Of a stretch of 64,000 bases of DNA, positions 52,318 through 62,623 are shown piece by piece; positions within the stretch are counted from its first letter, which is position 1, and every line of letters starts with the position of its first letter. A program made the position numbers and the translations under genes. Below the pieces are notes generated by a model, which worked only from the letters and a program-made list of their open reading frames with translations, ran no database searches and was not told where the DNA came from. The DNA is from Monoglobus pectinilyticus (GTDB taxonomy: Bacteria; Bacillota; Clostridia; Monoglobales; Monoglobaceae): assembly GCF_002874775.1 (NCBI RefSeq), contig NZ_CP020991.1, forward strand, positions 912,918-976,917, in the 5' to 3' direction.

Positions 52318-53856
52318 TTACACTACTAAGAAGTTGCTGAAATCAGCATAGCCGCCCTTTTCACCGACACAAGCAAGCGCAAATTTTGCTCCTACCCATT
52401 TGCCCTGCATACATTCAAATTCACCAAGACTGATGAAATCGCTTCCATCAACGCTGTATGATACACGGCAGCTCGCTTCTTTACTATTTGTGCAGGAAAT
52501 AACTTCAAGCCTTAAATATGCCTCGGTTGTGCCGACACACTTATCAGTAACTTTCCATTCTCTGTTATCAGTCTTAAAGTTACCGTTACAGTATTCAACA
52601 ATTCCCTCATCAGTCAGCGCTACATAACCATATTTTTGACCAATAACCGCCAGCACTGCCTTATTGTTTCCAACACCCTTAGGCATTGAAACTTTAACAG
52701 TTGCAACCATCGAAGGCGCCTGCCAAAGCTGGGTTAAAAGATTCGGAAGATTCCAGAGATATTTATCCTCTTTTGTCTTTAAGTCCTCACTGTACAGTCT
52801 CAGACTTCCTTTATTTTCAGTCAGTGAATACCATTCTTCTTTATTATTAGCCTGCCACTGCCACTGGAGACCAAGTTTATCTGATGAAAAATCATCTGAA
52901 GTAGGAATTGTGGTTATCGGATATTCTGCGCCGACATTTGGCTTCTTACAACGCATAACCGGTTGTCCGCACAGGCCTGTGTCCGCGTTTTCACCCATTA
53001 CCGGCCATCCGTCAACCCATTCTACCGGCTGAAGATGAATAATTCTGCCTATTACCTCTAAATCCTGAAAATGTACAAACCAGCTCTCTCCGCTTTCAAG
53101 CTCAACCAGTCCGCCCTGATGAGGACCGTTGATTTCTGTAAGACCTTGACGCAATACAATGTGATCTTCATATGGACCGTAAACATTCTTTGACCTCATT
53201 GCCACCTGCCAGCCGGTAGGAACCCCTCCTGCCGGGGACAACACATAATACATTCCGTCTCTTTTATAAAATTTGGGTCCTTCTATAGTCGGCTGACTTA
53301 TAGTTCCGTTAAATATAATCTTATCTTCGCCTATAGCTTTTGTTCCGTCCCAAGTCATTTCGCAGACTGCAATATGGCTCTTGATTCCGCAGCGGCTGTT
53401 GGCATATCCATGAACTATGTATGCTTTTCCGTCATCATCCCAAAGAGGACAGGTGTCTATAAGTCCAACCCCTTCTTTAACGAGTATCAAATCTGACCAC
53501 TCGCCGTACGGGTCTTCTGTCCAGGTCATAAATATACCTATATCAGGGTCGCCGTAATATATGTAAAACTTTCCGTCATTATATCTTATAGCCGGCGCCC
53601 ATACACCGCAGCCGTGAACCGGCTTATTATATCTGTCGGGAAGCTTTTTGACAGCGTAATTAATAATTTCCCAATTGACCAAATCCTTTGAATGCAGAAT
53701 CGGCAGTCCCGGAACATATGTAAAGCTTGACGCGGTCATATAAAAATCGTCTCCGACCCTAATCACATCCGGGTCTGAATAATCAGCATACAAAATTGGG
53801 TTTTTAAAAGTCCCGTCTCCCAAATCCGCAATCCATTTTCCTTCCAGTGTGTTCAT
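52318..53856 (-). CDS. Glycoside hydrolase family 43 (beta-xylosidase/arabinofuranosidase type)
   Basis: 512 aa enzyme with five-bladed propeller (residues about 10-310) and a C-terminal beta-sandwich (about 330-512, like the beta-xylosidase C2 domain). The catalytic base Asp is in ILYADYSDPDVIRVGDDFYM, the middle Asp in TCPLWDDDGKAYIVHG, and the acid Glu in TIEGPKFYKRDGMYY. No signal peptide, so intracellular. ATG (complement 53854-53856) has AGGAGG. Likely removes arabinose or xylose from imported pectin side-chain oligosaccharides; specificity is not readable. A hairpin at 53888-53913 lies 30 bases before the start. The last gene of the pectin region, with its own promoter space. Confidence 0.93.
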   Translation of the reverse strand: MNTLEGKWIADLGDGTFKNPILYADYSDPDVIRVGDDFYMTASSFTYVPGLPILHSKDLVNWEIINYAVKKLPDRYNKPVHGCGVWAPAIRYNDGKFYIYYGDPDIGIFMTWTEDPYGEWSDLILVKEGVGLIDTCPLWDDDGKAYIVHGYANSRCGIKSHIAVCEMTWDGTKAIGEDKIIFNGTISQPTIEGPKFYKRDGMYYVLSPAGGVPTGWQVAMRSKNVYGPYEDHIVLRQGLTEINGPHQGGLVELESGESWFVHFQDLEVIGRIIHLQPVEWVDGWPVMGENADTGLCGQPVMRCKKPNVGAEYPITTIPTSDDFSSDKLGLQWQWQANNKEEWYSLTENKGSLRLYSEDLKTKEDKYLWNLPNLLTQLWQAPSMVATVKVSMPKGVGNNKAVLAVIGQKYGYVALTDEGIVEYCNGNFKTDNREWKVTDKCVGTTEAYLRLEVISCTNSKEASCRVSYSVDGSDFISLGEFECMQGKWVGAKFALACVGEKGGYADFSNFLVV

Positions 53857-54441
53857 AATTTTCCTCCTAAATCTAAACATATCCTAAATCAGGCGGATAA
53901 AAATCCGCCTGATAATTTTATAAAAACATATACTATCGTTATAATTTTGTATTTTGTTAAAACTAAATAATATCGTAAGTTTTCTAATTTTAATCAAAAA
54001 TGACGATATGCAATAATAAAAATTTTTAGCAATACTTAATCACCTGAAAAAAATATATAGGAATTCTTAGCCTAAAATTTATCAACGTTAGAGTTAAGTT
54101 TTTGCAAATATTTTAGCAAACAATAATCCTTTATTAAAGAATAAAGTTATATTATTTAACTGATAACTTTATGACAGCAATATTAACTGCTTAATACAAT
54201 TTTCTCAAATGATATACCGTTAAAACTCAACCGCTATTTTCTCTCATGATACTTTTATCAAAAATCACATAAAGCGATTTCCTGACTTTTAGCAGTTGCC
54301 ATATTTTAATATAAATTCATAAAGATTCTACGCCAATTATCTCATCTAAAACAACTCTAATTGATTATTTCGAGTTTTCAGAACTTCTCACTCCATCGTA
54401 AAGATAAAGCGGAAATCTCTGCGTATAACAATCAGTCAAAT
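53857..54441 (-). other. GH43 leader and intergenic region
   Basis: 585 bases without a gene. It includes hairpin ATCAGGCGGA/TCCGCCTGAT (53888-53913) immediately upstream of the GH43 ribosome site. No T-run follows, so it may regulate translation or end an upstream transcript. Confidence 0.5.
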
Positions 54442-55857
54442 CTATAAGACTACTCCGTCTTTAAAGATAGAAATTTCACGATAACCGTTCTTCTCATTAT
54501 TTGTTTGCCTTCCGTTTGCTACGTCTATAACAAAATCAAACAAATCCTGAGTGAGAACTTCACCGTCTACTATAGGTCCTGCATTAAAATCTATCCAGTG
54601 CGGTTTTCTTTCAGCCAGTCCTGAGTTAGACGAAATTTTTACAGTTGGAACCGGTGCTCCCAGAGGAGTTCCTCTTCCTGTTGTAAACAAAATCAAATGA
54701 CAGCCTGAAGCGGTCAGATTTGTTACTGCAACAATATCATTTCCGGGACCTGTGAGAAGGTTTAAACCCTGCTTTTTCACATGCTCGCCAATCTGAATAA
54801 CGTCAACAACATCGCTGGTACCGCTCTTCTGCACACACCCTAACGACTTATCCTCGAGCGTTGTTATGCCGCCCTTTTTGTTGCCGGGAGAAGGATTTTC
54901 ATATACGACCTGATTATGGCGCATAAAATATTCCTTAAAATTATTGATAAGGTCAACAGTTTTGTCGAACGTCTCCTTATCATGACAGCGGTTCATCAGC
55001 AGAGTTTCAGCGCCAAACATCTCCGGAACTTCGGTAAGTATGGTGCTTCCTCCGTGAGATATCAAAAGGTCTGAAAACTGACCAACCAGCGGATTAGCAG
55101 TAAGTCCTGAAAAACCGTCGCTTCCTCCGCACTTTAATCCTACAACCAATTTTGAAACATCACATTTCTTTCTGGTAAACTTCTGAGCGTACTCAACAAG
55201 CTCACCGATTAGTTTCAGTCCCTCTTCAACCTCATTATCATAGTCCTGAGTGGACATAAATCTAATTCTTTCAGGATTATAATCTCCCAGTATACCCTTA
55301 AAAACCGGAATATTGTTATTTTCACATCCAAGACCTAAAACTAAAACACCGGCAGCATTTGGATGATTTACAAGACCCTTTAAAATCGCCTGAGTAGTTT
55401 TTTGGTCGTCGCCCAGCTGAGAGCAGCCAAACGGATGAACAAAATTAAATATACCGTCTGTTTTTCCCTCAAACAGCTTATTTGCTTCGCGCGCCAGCAG
55501 TTCTGATGTCTTGTTAACACAGCCGACAGTATTGACAATCCATATCTCGTTTCTGATACCTACGCTTCCATCATCGCGCACATAACCTTTAAAATATGCC
55601 TTTTCGTCTGCCTTTTCCACACCTTTAAGCTGCGGTTCATATTTGTATTCCAATATACCGCTGAGATTGGTTTTTATGTTATCGGTATGAACATGCTCTC
55701 CCTTTTTTATATCGCGTATTGCATGACCTATAGGATAACCGTATTTTATAATATCTTCGCCCTCTTTGATGTCCCGGTTTGCGGTCTTATGCCCGTCAAA
55801 CTCTCCGCCTACATTTACTTCAACATTGTCAAGAGGACTTATTTTAATTTTTCCCAT
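54442..55857 (-). CDS. uxaA: Altronate dehydratase
   Basis: Dehydrates D-altronate to 2-keto-3-deoxy-D-gluconate in galacturonate breakdown. 471 aa with the small SAF domain (residues 1-85: NVEVNVGGEFDGHKTANRD) and the large domain containing HPFGCSQLGDD, GLGCENNNIPV, LKCGGSDGFSGLTANP and LLTGPGNDIVAVTN. These Cys/Ser positions are of the UxaA/GarD family, which uses iron. ATG with AAGGAG upstream, 38 bases after the uxaB stop. Same strand and order as the rest of the locus. Confidence 0.95.
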   Translation of the reverse strand: MGKIKISPLDNVEVNVGGEFDGHKTANRDIKEGEDIIKYGYPIGHAIRDIKKGEHVHTDNIKTNLSGILEYKYEPQLKGVEKADEKAYFKGYVRDDGSVGIRNEIWIVNTVGCVNKTSELLAREANKLFEGKTDGIFNFVHPFGCSQLGDDQKTTQAILKGLVNHPNAAGVLVLGLGCENNNIPVFKGILGDYNPERIRFMSTQDYDNEVEEGLKLIGELVEYAQKFTRKKCDVSKLVVGLKCGGSDGFSGLTANPLVGQFSDLLISHGGSTILTEVPEMFGAETLLMNRCHDKETFDKTVDLINNFKEYFMRHNQVVYENPSPGNKKGGITTLEDKSLGCVQKSGTSDVVDVIQIGEHVKKQGLNLLTGPGNDIVAVTNLTASGCHLILFTTGRGTPLGAPVPTVKISSNSGLAERKPHWIDFNAGPIVDGEVLTQDLFDFVIDVANGRQTNNEKNGYREISIFKDGVVL

Positions 55858-55895
55858 TTGTTTATCTCCTTTCTCAAAGCGAAAGAATTAACATA

Positions 55896-57266
55896 TCAGC
55901 CGTTTACAACTTCTTCCATAGCGGCTCTGATACCCTTTTCTTCTATTGATTTTAGATAACCGTTTATTGAGTCTTTTAACATACTTAAATCTGTTCCCCA
56001 ATATTCTTCTTTTGAAAGAATATCGTCAACAGAAGCCGTCTTCATAAATTCCATAACATCAGGATTATCGTTAGCGGCGTCTGTTCTATAGAAAGCTATA
56101 AGTGCAGCCAGCGAGAACACAAGGCACTTTGGCTCCTTATTGTTCTCTTTTATATATTCAAGAACTGACGGCAGCACTCTGACCTGATACTTTGATACTG
56201 AATTCAAAGCTATGCTGAGCAAATAGTGCTTGATGAAAGGATTCTGGAAACGCTCTATAACATCATTGGCAAATTGAATCAATTCATCCTTAGGAAGGTC
56301 AAGAGTCGGTATAATCTCATCAAATACACCGGTCTTCATAAAGTTGAAAACAAGCTCGTCATCCATAGCTTCTTTAACTGTTTCAAGCCCTGCAAGGTGT
56401 GCGGCAAGTACCATCATAGTATGCGCGCCATTCAGAATTCTAACCTTTCTTTTCTTATATGGCGTAACATCATCTGTCCAAAGAACGTTAAGCCCTATCT
56501 TATCAAAAGGAAGTTCCTCTGCATATTTCTTATCGCCTTGGATTACCCACAGGTGGAATATTTCAGCAGTGTCTATAATATTATCGAGATAGCCGTATTC
56601 CTTCTCCATCTCAGAAGCAGTATCACGCGGATAACCTGTAACGATTCTGTCAACCAGAGTATTGGTGAAGTAATTCTCTTCCTCAACCCACTTGATAAAG
56701 TCATCGCCGTAGCCAAAGTCTTTAGCATACTTCAAAACACAAGCCTTAAGCTCGTCGCCGTTTTTATCAATAAGTTCACACGGAAGCAGTAAAAATCCCG
56801 GAAGCTTATTATCAAATCTTCTCTTCATGAACAAAGTCAGTCTGCCAGGGAATGTAAGACCTGCAAAATCATCAGGATTTTGATTCGGCTTATACTCAAT
56901 ACCGGCTTCTGTTGTGTTTGAAATTATATATCTGAGTTCAGGATTTGAAGCACACTCAAAGAATTCATCTGTATTCTCAAATGGGTTTATACCTCTTGTG
57001 ATACAGTCAACAACTCTTGTCTCCTCCACCTTTTGACCGTCCTGCAAACCTCTCAGATACAAGGTGTACAAGCCGTCCTGCTCGTTTATCATAGGGATAA
57101 GACCCTGTGCGAGAGGCTGAACTACTACAACTCCGCCGTCAAAGTCTGCTTCCTTATTCAATCTGTCAATCATCCAATCAACAAATCCGCGCAGAAAATT
57201 TCCCTCTCCAAACTGCAAAAACTTCTCAGTAAGCTGACATTTTTCTTTTCTCTTTAGTCTCTCCAT
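55896..57266 (-). CDS. uxaB: Tagaturonate reductase (altronate oxidoreductase)
   Basis: NADH-dependent reduction of D-tagaturonate to D-altronate, the step before UxaA. Mannitol-dehydrogenase-type fold: Rossmann start KFLQFGEGNFLRGFVDWMI, then GVVVVQPLAQGL, VDRIVTGYPRDTAS, and the catalytic C-terminal domain with KVRILNGAHTMMVLAAHLAG. The Lys and His in KRKVRILNGAHT are typical. 456 aa. ATG has AGGAGG upstream. It and uxaA belong to one transcript with the GH28 gene. The uronate isomerase (uxaC) is not in the window. Confidence 0.95.
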   Translation of the reverse strand: MERLKRKEKCQLTEKFLQFGEGNFLRGFVDWMIDRLNKEADFDGGVVVVQPLAQGLIPMINEQDGLYTLYLRGLQDGQKVEETRVVDCITRGINPFENTDEFFECASNPELRYIISNTTEAGIEYKPNQNPDDFAGLTFPGRLTLFMKRRFDNKLPGFLLLPCELIDKNGDELKACVLKYAKDFGYGDDFIKWVEEENYFTNTLVDRIVTGYPRDTASEMEKEYGYLDNIIDTAEIFHLWVIQGDKKYAEELPFDKIGLNVLWTDDVTPYKKRKVRILNGAHTMMVLAAHLAGLETVKEAMDDELVFNFMKTGVFDEIIPTLDLPKDELIQFANDVIERFQNPFIKHYLLSIALNSVSKYQVRVLPSVLEYIKENNKEPKCLVFSLAALIAFYRTDAANDNPDVMEFMKTASVDDILSKEEYWGTDLSMLKDSINGYLKSIEEKGIRAAMEEVVNG

Positions 57267-57319
57267 AAATTGTTCCTCCTAAAAATATATTAACGTTCAA
57301 TTTTCAAGCACAGCTTATA

Positions 57320-58798
57320 TTAGTCTACGATCTTAACAATCTCCTGGTTCTCATTGCTCTTTGCAACACCGTTCACTGCTAAAGTAGCGTTAGATTCAGC
57401 GTCAGTTTCGATAAAGTCTTTTGCTGTAGGTGAAACCATTGAGTTGCTTATCATAATATCCTTTGATTCTTTTATCTCAACAGCAGTGTTACTTCCTTCA
57501 GAAGTGAGACCGCTTACTTTAACCAATTCTGATTTTTCTATGATTATTGAAGAAGTTTTTTCAACATCCAAATGCACGTTATTAAAACTTACGTCTTTCA
57601 TATTAGCGCAGTAGAAACCGTGACCCTTTGTCGGCTCAATATGCCAAGCCATAATCGGCGCACTTGCCACATCATGGTCTCCCTTTGTCATAGAACATAC
57701 AAAGTTATCAACATGGAGACTGGTAACAGGCATCTCAGGAATACCATATATATATCCGGCAGCACACTTTACTTCACGCGCGGTAACATTGCTTATGTAT
57801 ATATTCTTAAATACCGGAGTGCTGTCTTCAACCGGTTTTTTCTCAAGAGAGAATAACTCCATATCGTTAGGGTCGGTTCCTCCGCATTTATAATAACCGT
57901 TTATTGTAAGCGGCGCGAACACGTTTGTCATCATAATATTGTCTATTCTAATATCCTCAACGCTTCCGCCTCTCTTACGGCGCGTCTTAATTCTTATACC
58001 TCTGTCGGTTCCGTTAAACACACAGTTTGAAATCGTAACATTTCTAACTCCGCCTGACATCTCGCTTCCGATAACAACTCCGCCGTGTCCGTTATTCATA
58101 GTACAATTGGTTATCGTTATATTTTCGCATGGATACTTCTTCTGCAAATAGTCGTCCTCGGTTCCTGATTTCAGAGTAACACAGTCGTCACCCACATCAA
58201 CCTGACAGTTTGAAACATGAACATTAGAACAGCTCTCAGGGTTTATACCGTCCGTATTAGGAGAATCAGCCGGATTCTTTATTGAGATACCGTCAATCGT
58301 CACATTGCGGCAGCACATAGGATGAACTGTCCACATTGCAGAATTTATGATACTGATACCGGAAAGTCTTACATTTTCACACATAATTGGTTGGAAAGCC
58401 CTGGGTCTCTGTTCATTTTTAGGATTTGACCACCAGTTATATCCTCTTCCATCCAATGTTCCGCGGCCTGTTACAGTTATATTTTTTGCATTTCTTGCGG
58501 CAACAAGTCCGGTATGCCCTTCTCTGTTATATCCTTCTAGGTCTTCTTTAGTTATCATTGGGTAGTCCTCAGGATCAGCACTTCCCAAAATTGTAGCTCC
58601 GCCTTCAAGATAGAGCGTCATATTGTCTCCCAAGATTATCGAACCGGTAACATATTCTCCCGGCGGAAAATATACTGTTCCTCCGCCCAGCTTTTTCAGT
58701 TCACCAATAACCTCAGCTATTTTTTTAGTGTTATTGGTTGTTCCATCCCCCACAACACCAAAGTTGGTAACATCAAGAACAGATGAAATAGTGTTCAT
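57320..58798 (-). CDS. Glycoside hydrolase family 28 polygalacturonase, cytoplasmic
   Basis: 492 aa right-handed beta-helix enzyme cutting galacturonan. Catalytic motifs: SPNTDGINPESC (NTD), VDVGDDCVTLKSGTEDD (DD), NNGHGGVVIGSEM (GHG) and DRGIRIKTRRKRGG (RIK), all in order. ATG at complement 58796-58798 with GGAGG; a longer frame starts ten codons upstream without a site. There is no signal peptide, so it should act inside the cell on imported oligosaccharides, as exo-acting GH28 enzymes in other gut bacteria do. Adjacent genes uxaB and pectinesterase form one pathway. Confidence 0.93.
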   Translation of the reverse strand: MNTISSVLDVTNFGVVGDGTTNNTKKIAEVIGELKKLGGGTVYFPPGEYVTGSIILGDNMTLYLEGGATILGSADPEDYPMITKEDLEGYNREGHTGLVAARNAKNITVTGRGTLDGRGYNWWSNPKNEQRPRAFQPIMCENVRLSGISIINSAMWTVHPMCCRNVTIDGISIKNPADSPNTDGINPESCSNVHVSNCQVDVGDDCVTLKSGTEDDYLQKKYPCENITITNCTMNNGHGGVVIGSEMSGGVRNVTISNCVFNGTDRGIRIKTRRKRGGSVEDIRIDNIMMTNVFAPLTINGYYKCGGTDPNDMELFSLEKKPVEDSTPVFKNIYISNVTAREVKCAAGYIYGIPEMPVTSLHVDNFVCSMTKGDHDVASAPIMAWHIEPTKGHGFYCANMKDVSFNNVHLDVEKTSSIIIEKSELVKVSGLTSEGSNTAVEIKESKDIMISNSMVSPTAKDFIETDAESNATLAVNGVAKSNENQEIVKIVD

Positions 58799-58976
58799 TT
58801 GTAAAACCTCCGTTTTTACTATATCCAAATTTTTATTTCTTTTTTATTATCTTACTTGCCGTTTAATACTCTTTTTAAAATACTATATCTAACAAAATAC
58901 TAATATATAATTGTTTTACTATCAATATATCTAATAAAACATAAGCTTTCAAATTTAATATACTTCGTGTTTTAAT

Positions 58977-59885
58977 CTAATCAGTCGGGTATTCCGCAAA
59001 TTTCCCAACATATGACATCAACGTTTCCGCCTCGTCATGCGTCAGCTGCCTGCTCCAGTCCGCCCGTTCAGACACATCTATCAGATGTCCGTGAGAATCT
59101 GTATTATTATATTCCAAATATCTGGTGTTCTTCGCTTCTGTCCCCTCTTCAAGCCTCCACGGAAGCCATCCAACCGGGGCGCAGTCAAAATTATAGGTAC
59201 ATTCTATAAATGCAGTATGTGAATTGATTCCGTCGTCCTGCGCTCTCCATGGGCGTCCCAAATATATACATTCACAATTTTCATTTGCGCTTATATAACA
59301 ATGATAAAAAACAAAACCTGCTTCTTTGTTTTCAGAAGTGTTTGCCGCCGTTATATAAGATTTTGAGCGAACACAATTTATATCACATTCCTCAAATAAC
59401 GCTGCCGCGTCTCCAAAAATAAAATCAACGCTTCCCTCAATATAACAGTCATAAAAAAACTGTCTTGTTTCGCTGCCATGAATATACATGGTATCCTGCC
59501 AGCCCAAAAAATTGCAATGATGAAAAACTGATTTATCAGCACCGCAGCTTATTGCAAGCGCCTGCGTCACAGCTCTGTCAGAATCAATTCTGTTATAGCT
59601 GTTCTCAAACGTTATGTTTTCCGCCTTAAATCCAACCGCCGTTTCTTCAACAGTCACTGTCGCAGATGTAAATGTATTATATTCTACACCATTTTCATCA
59701 CTATTCCCCGAAGCGGCGTCATAGGTCAACGTTACAAAGCCATCTCCAACCAAAGTTAGATTTTTTTTTGCAATATTTATCTTTTCTTTATATATTCCTG
59801 ACGGAATAACAATAATATCTCCGTCATTTGCTGCTTCAACAGCACTTTTTACAGTTTTGTAGTCACGTCTTACATATATATTCAT
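58977..59885 (-). CDS. Pectinesterase (CE8), cytoplasmic
   Basis: 302 aa pectin methylesterase without signal peptide. The beta-helix has the full catalytic set: FLGWQDTMYIHG (QD), IEGSVDFIFGDAA (nucleophile Asp) and IYLGRPWRAQ (Arg and Trp). The N-terminal pattern RRDYKTVKSAVEAANDGD is usual for CE8. Start ATG at 59885 with only a weak TAGGG site. It would demethylate imported oligogalacturonides before GH28 acts. The promoter-side gap contains a strong hairpin after the SBP gene, so translation may be partly uncoupled. Confidence 0.93.
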   Translation of the reverse strand: MNIYVRRDYKTVKSAVEAANDGDIIVIPSGIYKEKINIAKKNLTLVGDGFVTLTYDAASGNSDENGVEYNTFTSATVTVEETAVGFKAENITFENSYNRIDSDRAVTQALAISCGADKSVFHHCNFLGWQDTMYIHGSETRQFFYDCYIEGSVDFIFGDAAALFEECDINCVRSKSYITAANTSENKEAGFVFYHCYISANENCECIYLGRPWRAQDDGINSHTAFIECTYNFDCAPVGWLPWRLEEGTEAKNTRYLEYNNTDSHGHLIDVSERADWSRQLTHDEAETLMSYVGKFAEYPTD

Positions 59886-59901
59886 ATTTTTTTACCCTAA
59901 T

Positions 59902-59946
59902 ACGCAAGACAACTGCCAAATATAGCATTCGGCAGTATCTTGCGTT
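59902..59946 (-). terminator. Hairpin after the binding-protein gene
   Basis: ACGCAAGA (59902-59909) and TCTTGCGT (59939-59946) plus inner ACTGCC/GGCAGT form a long stem. No T-run; it may reduce read-through or stabilise the upstream mRNA so that the binding protein is made in excess. Confidence 0.6.
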
Positions 59947-60003
59947 TTATTAAATTTAGTGTTTTAGTTAGATTTATTTATTACTTAAATCTAATTTATT
60001 ATC

Positions 60004-61674
60004 TTACTGAGCTTTTGCAAGTTCAGCGTTTTCTTTCTCAATTTCAGCCTTTGTTCTCTCATAAACAGTTGTCTGAAGTTCAATAAACTCCTGCAGACCA
60101 ACTTTGTTCATGTCAGAAATATACGCGTTCCACTGAGCGTCGTTGTTAGGATCAACATCGCCTGAGAAGAATCTCTGGAGATATTCATCTCTCTTAGCGT
60201 TAAGAGCTGTCTCAAGGTCACCGAACTTCTGCTCTTCATCCTCAGTGTATCTCATAGGAATCTGATCGAAGTAGTAATACTTATCCTGTGCCTGGAAAGC
60301 GTCCCAAAGAGCTTCAACTTTCTTACCGCGGATATTGTCAAACATTGTCTGCTGTTTTGCGAATTGTGAACCGAATGAACCGAATTCCTTAGATAAGGTC
60401 TTATCTGTTTTCTTATCTGTAGCCGGATTACTCTCGTCATACCAGCCTGGAAGCATCTGCGGCTCGCCGTTAACTATTTCATAACTTTCGCCTTCAACAC
60501 CATATGTCATATACATCTGACCTTCTTCTGTAGCATACCAGTTAAACATCTTAAGAAGTGTGTTGTATCTGTCCATATCGTCTGAAATACCAGCGCTGAA
60601 TGCAGGTCCCCAGTTTGAATACAGAGGGTCTTTCTTATAGATAGTACCCTTTTCCGGGAAAGCTGTTATCATATTACCTGTCCACTGCCAATCAGATACT
60701 TTATCAGGATTTGTTCCCTTTGTCTTCTTATTAAACTCGTCTATGTTATAAACATAGTTATAAGTTATAAAGCAGTTATCCTGTGCAAGTCTTGATGAAA
60801 AAGTATCCTTGTCAAGTGAAAGGATTTCCTTATCCATAAAGCCAGCGTCATTGAACTTCTTGATTGTCTTATACATTTCTCTTGCATTATCTGTTGTCAA
60901 AGCGTATGGAACATACTCTTTAGTAACAGGGTCAACATATGAATGCTGAGTTAAGATAAGCTCAGGAATCCAGTAAGCCTGGAAGAAACCTGTGAGCGCG
61001 CTACCCGGTGAAGTTGTTCCCATACCATTACAAGAAATTATAATCTTATCAGGATATGCAGCTTTAATCTTTGCACAAACATCATAAAGCTCATCAATTG
61101 TCTTCGGGAACTCAGTTATTCCCAACTGGTCAAATACATCTTTTCTGTAATCCCAGCACATCTGAGTTTTTTCCTGTCTCAGTGTAGGCAGATAATACAG
61201 TTCTCCGTCTGAACTCTTAGCGAGCGCCAAAACCTGCTTAAAGTCTTCTTCACTCCATAAGTTTTTCCAATCCTTCAAGATTGGATTATCACCTGTATAA
61301 GCTTCTTCAGGAATCGGGTCTAGGTATTTATTGGTAGCCCATTTCTTATACTGAGGCTCTTTACCGCCTGTTGTGAAGTCTGCTTCGTTACCGGTTGAAT
61401 ATGAAATGTTTGTCTTTGTTTCCCAGTCACCTCTTGGGATTCTTTCATATTCAAGTTCAACACCAAACATGTCTTTCATTCTCTTAGCAAAATCAGTATC
61501 CTGACCTTCAGCATACTCGGTTTGATCCTGAGTATACATATTCATACGATAAGTATAAATTTTATTGCCTTCGCTGTCAACATACGAGCCTCTACCTGCC
61601 GAGCCGCAGGAAGCCAGCAAAGAAGAAGCCAGCACTACTGATGTAGCTAAAGCCACAACCTTCTTTAATTTCAT
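60004..61674 (-). CDS. Extracellular solute-binding lipoprotein (LipO/YtcQ-like)
   Basis: 556 aa family 1 binding protein. Lipobox LLASCGSAG (Cys near 23), then a long two-lobe binding domain. Size and the YRMNMYTQDQTEY and WDYRKDVFDQLGI segments fit the LplA/YtcQ-type proteins serving LplB/LplC-like permeases. The substrate would be pectin- or rhamnogalacturonan-derived oligosaccharides, inferred from the locus. ATG with GGAGG upstream. Follows the two permease genes by 38 bases. Confidence 0.92.
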   Translation of the reverse strand: MKLKKVVALATSVVLASSLLASCGSAGRGSYVDSEGNKIYTYRMNMYTQDQTEYAEGQDTDFAKRMKDMFGVELEYERIPRGDWETKTNISYSTGNEADFTTGGKEPQYKKWATNKYLDPIPEEAYTGDNPILKDWKNLWSEEDFKQVLALAKSSDGELYYLPTLRQEKTQMCWDYRKDVFDQLGITEFPKTIDELYDVCAKIKAAYPDKIIISCNGMGTTSPGSALTGFFQAYWIPELILTQHSYVDPVTKEYVPYALTTDNAREMYKTIKKFNDAGFMDKEILSLDKDTFSSRLAQDNCFITYNYVYNIDEFNKKTKGTNPDKVSDWQWTGNMITAFPEKGTIYKKDPLYSNWGPAFSAGISDDMDRYNTLLKMFNWYATEEGQMYMTYGVEGESYEIVNGEPQMLPGWYDESNPATDKKTDKTLSKEFGSFGSQFAKQQTMFDNIRGKKVEALWDAFQAQDKYYYFDQIPMRYTEDEEQKFGDLETALNAKRDEYLQRFFSGDVDPNNDAQWNAYISDMNKVGLQEFIELQTTVYERTKAEIEKENAELAKAQ

Positions 61675-61712
61675 AAGTTTTATCCTCCTAAATATATTTA
61701 GTTTAATTATGC

Positions 61713-62606
61713 TTAACCCTTAACAGAACCAACCATAACACCCTTAACGAAATACTTCTGGATGAATGGGTATACACACAGCATAGGCACGATAGAGATA
61801 AACAGCGTTGCATACTTAAGTGAAACAGTACTTACTGTTACAGTGTTAAGTTCGCCGGCAGCCTGCGCTTCAGCAGCAAGCTGGTTCTCCATAACTATCT
61901 GTCTTATAATATACTGCAAAGGATACAGATTCTTAACTCTGTCGCTCAGATAAAGCATAGCGCTGAACCATGTATTCCACATATACACACCATAGAACAA
62001 ACCTACGGTTGCAAGTGCAGCCTTTGAAAGAGGCAAAATAATCTTAACAAAAATAGTAAGTTCGTTTGCTCCGTCTATAAATGCGGCTTCTTCAAGCTCA
62101 ACCGGAACGCTTTCAAAGAACGAACGCATAACTATCAAGTTATAAGTTGAAATTGCAACAGGAAGAATCAACGCCCATCTTGTATCAAGCAGTCCAACCA
62201 TCTGAACTATCAAGTATACAGGAATCATACCTGCTGTAAAGAACATTGTGAATACAATCAGCTTTGTAATAAGACCGTGAAACGGAACTCTGTCCTTTGA
62301 ACGCGACAACGGATATGCAAGCGTTGTTGTCAGCGCCAGGGAAATAACTGTATACAAAACTGTGTTGATTACTGCCTGCAGGAATGACATTGGAACCGTC
62401 TTACCTGTAATAATTTCTTTATACGCATCTAAGTTCGGCTCAACAGGCCACAAAACAACTTTACCTGCCTCAAAAGCGGCTTGGCTCGAAAGTGAAACCG
62501 AGAAAATGTAGATGATAGGATATAGAGTTACAATCATGAGCAAAATCAAAAATATGTAAATAACTACATCCAAAATAATTGATGATACTGTATTGTCTTT
62601 TACCAT
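61713..62606 (-). CDS. Carbohydrate ABC permease, LplC/YtcP-like
   Basis: 297 aa inner-membrane permease subunit with six helices. The EAA loop EAAFIDGANELTIFVKIILPLSKA is near residue 200 and the end has FIQKYFVKGVMVGSVKG, as in LplC-type permeases. The C-terminus is complete. Overlap-free, 17 bases from the upstream permease stop. No ATP-binding subunit is encoded here; a shared MsmX-like ATPase elsewhere is usual for this group. Confidence 0.93.
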   Translation of the reverse strand: MVKDNTVSSIILDVVIYIFLILLMIVTLYPIIYIFSVSLSSQAAFEAGKVVLWPVEPNLDAYKEIITGKTVPMSFLQAVINTVLYTVISLALTTTLAYPLSRSKDRVPFHGLITKLIVFTMFFTAGMIPVYLIVQMVGLLDTRWALILPVAISTYNLIVMRSFFESVPVELEEAAFIDGANELTIFVKIILPLSKAALATVGLFYGVYMWNTWFSAMLYLSDRVKNLYPLQYIIRQIVMENQLAAEAQAAGELNTVTVSTVSLKYATLFISIVPMLCVYPFIQKYFVKGVMVGSVKG

Positions 62607-62623
62607 TTTTTAGTCCCCCTCTC

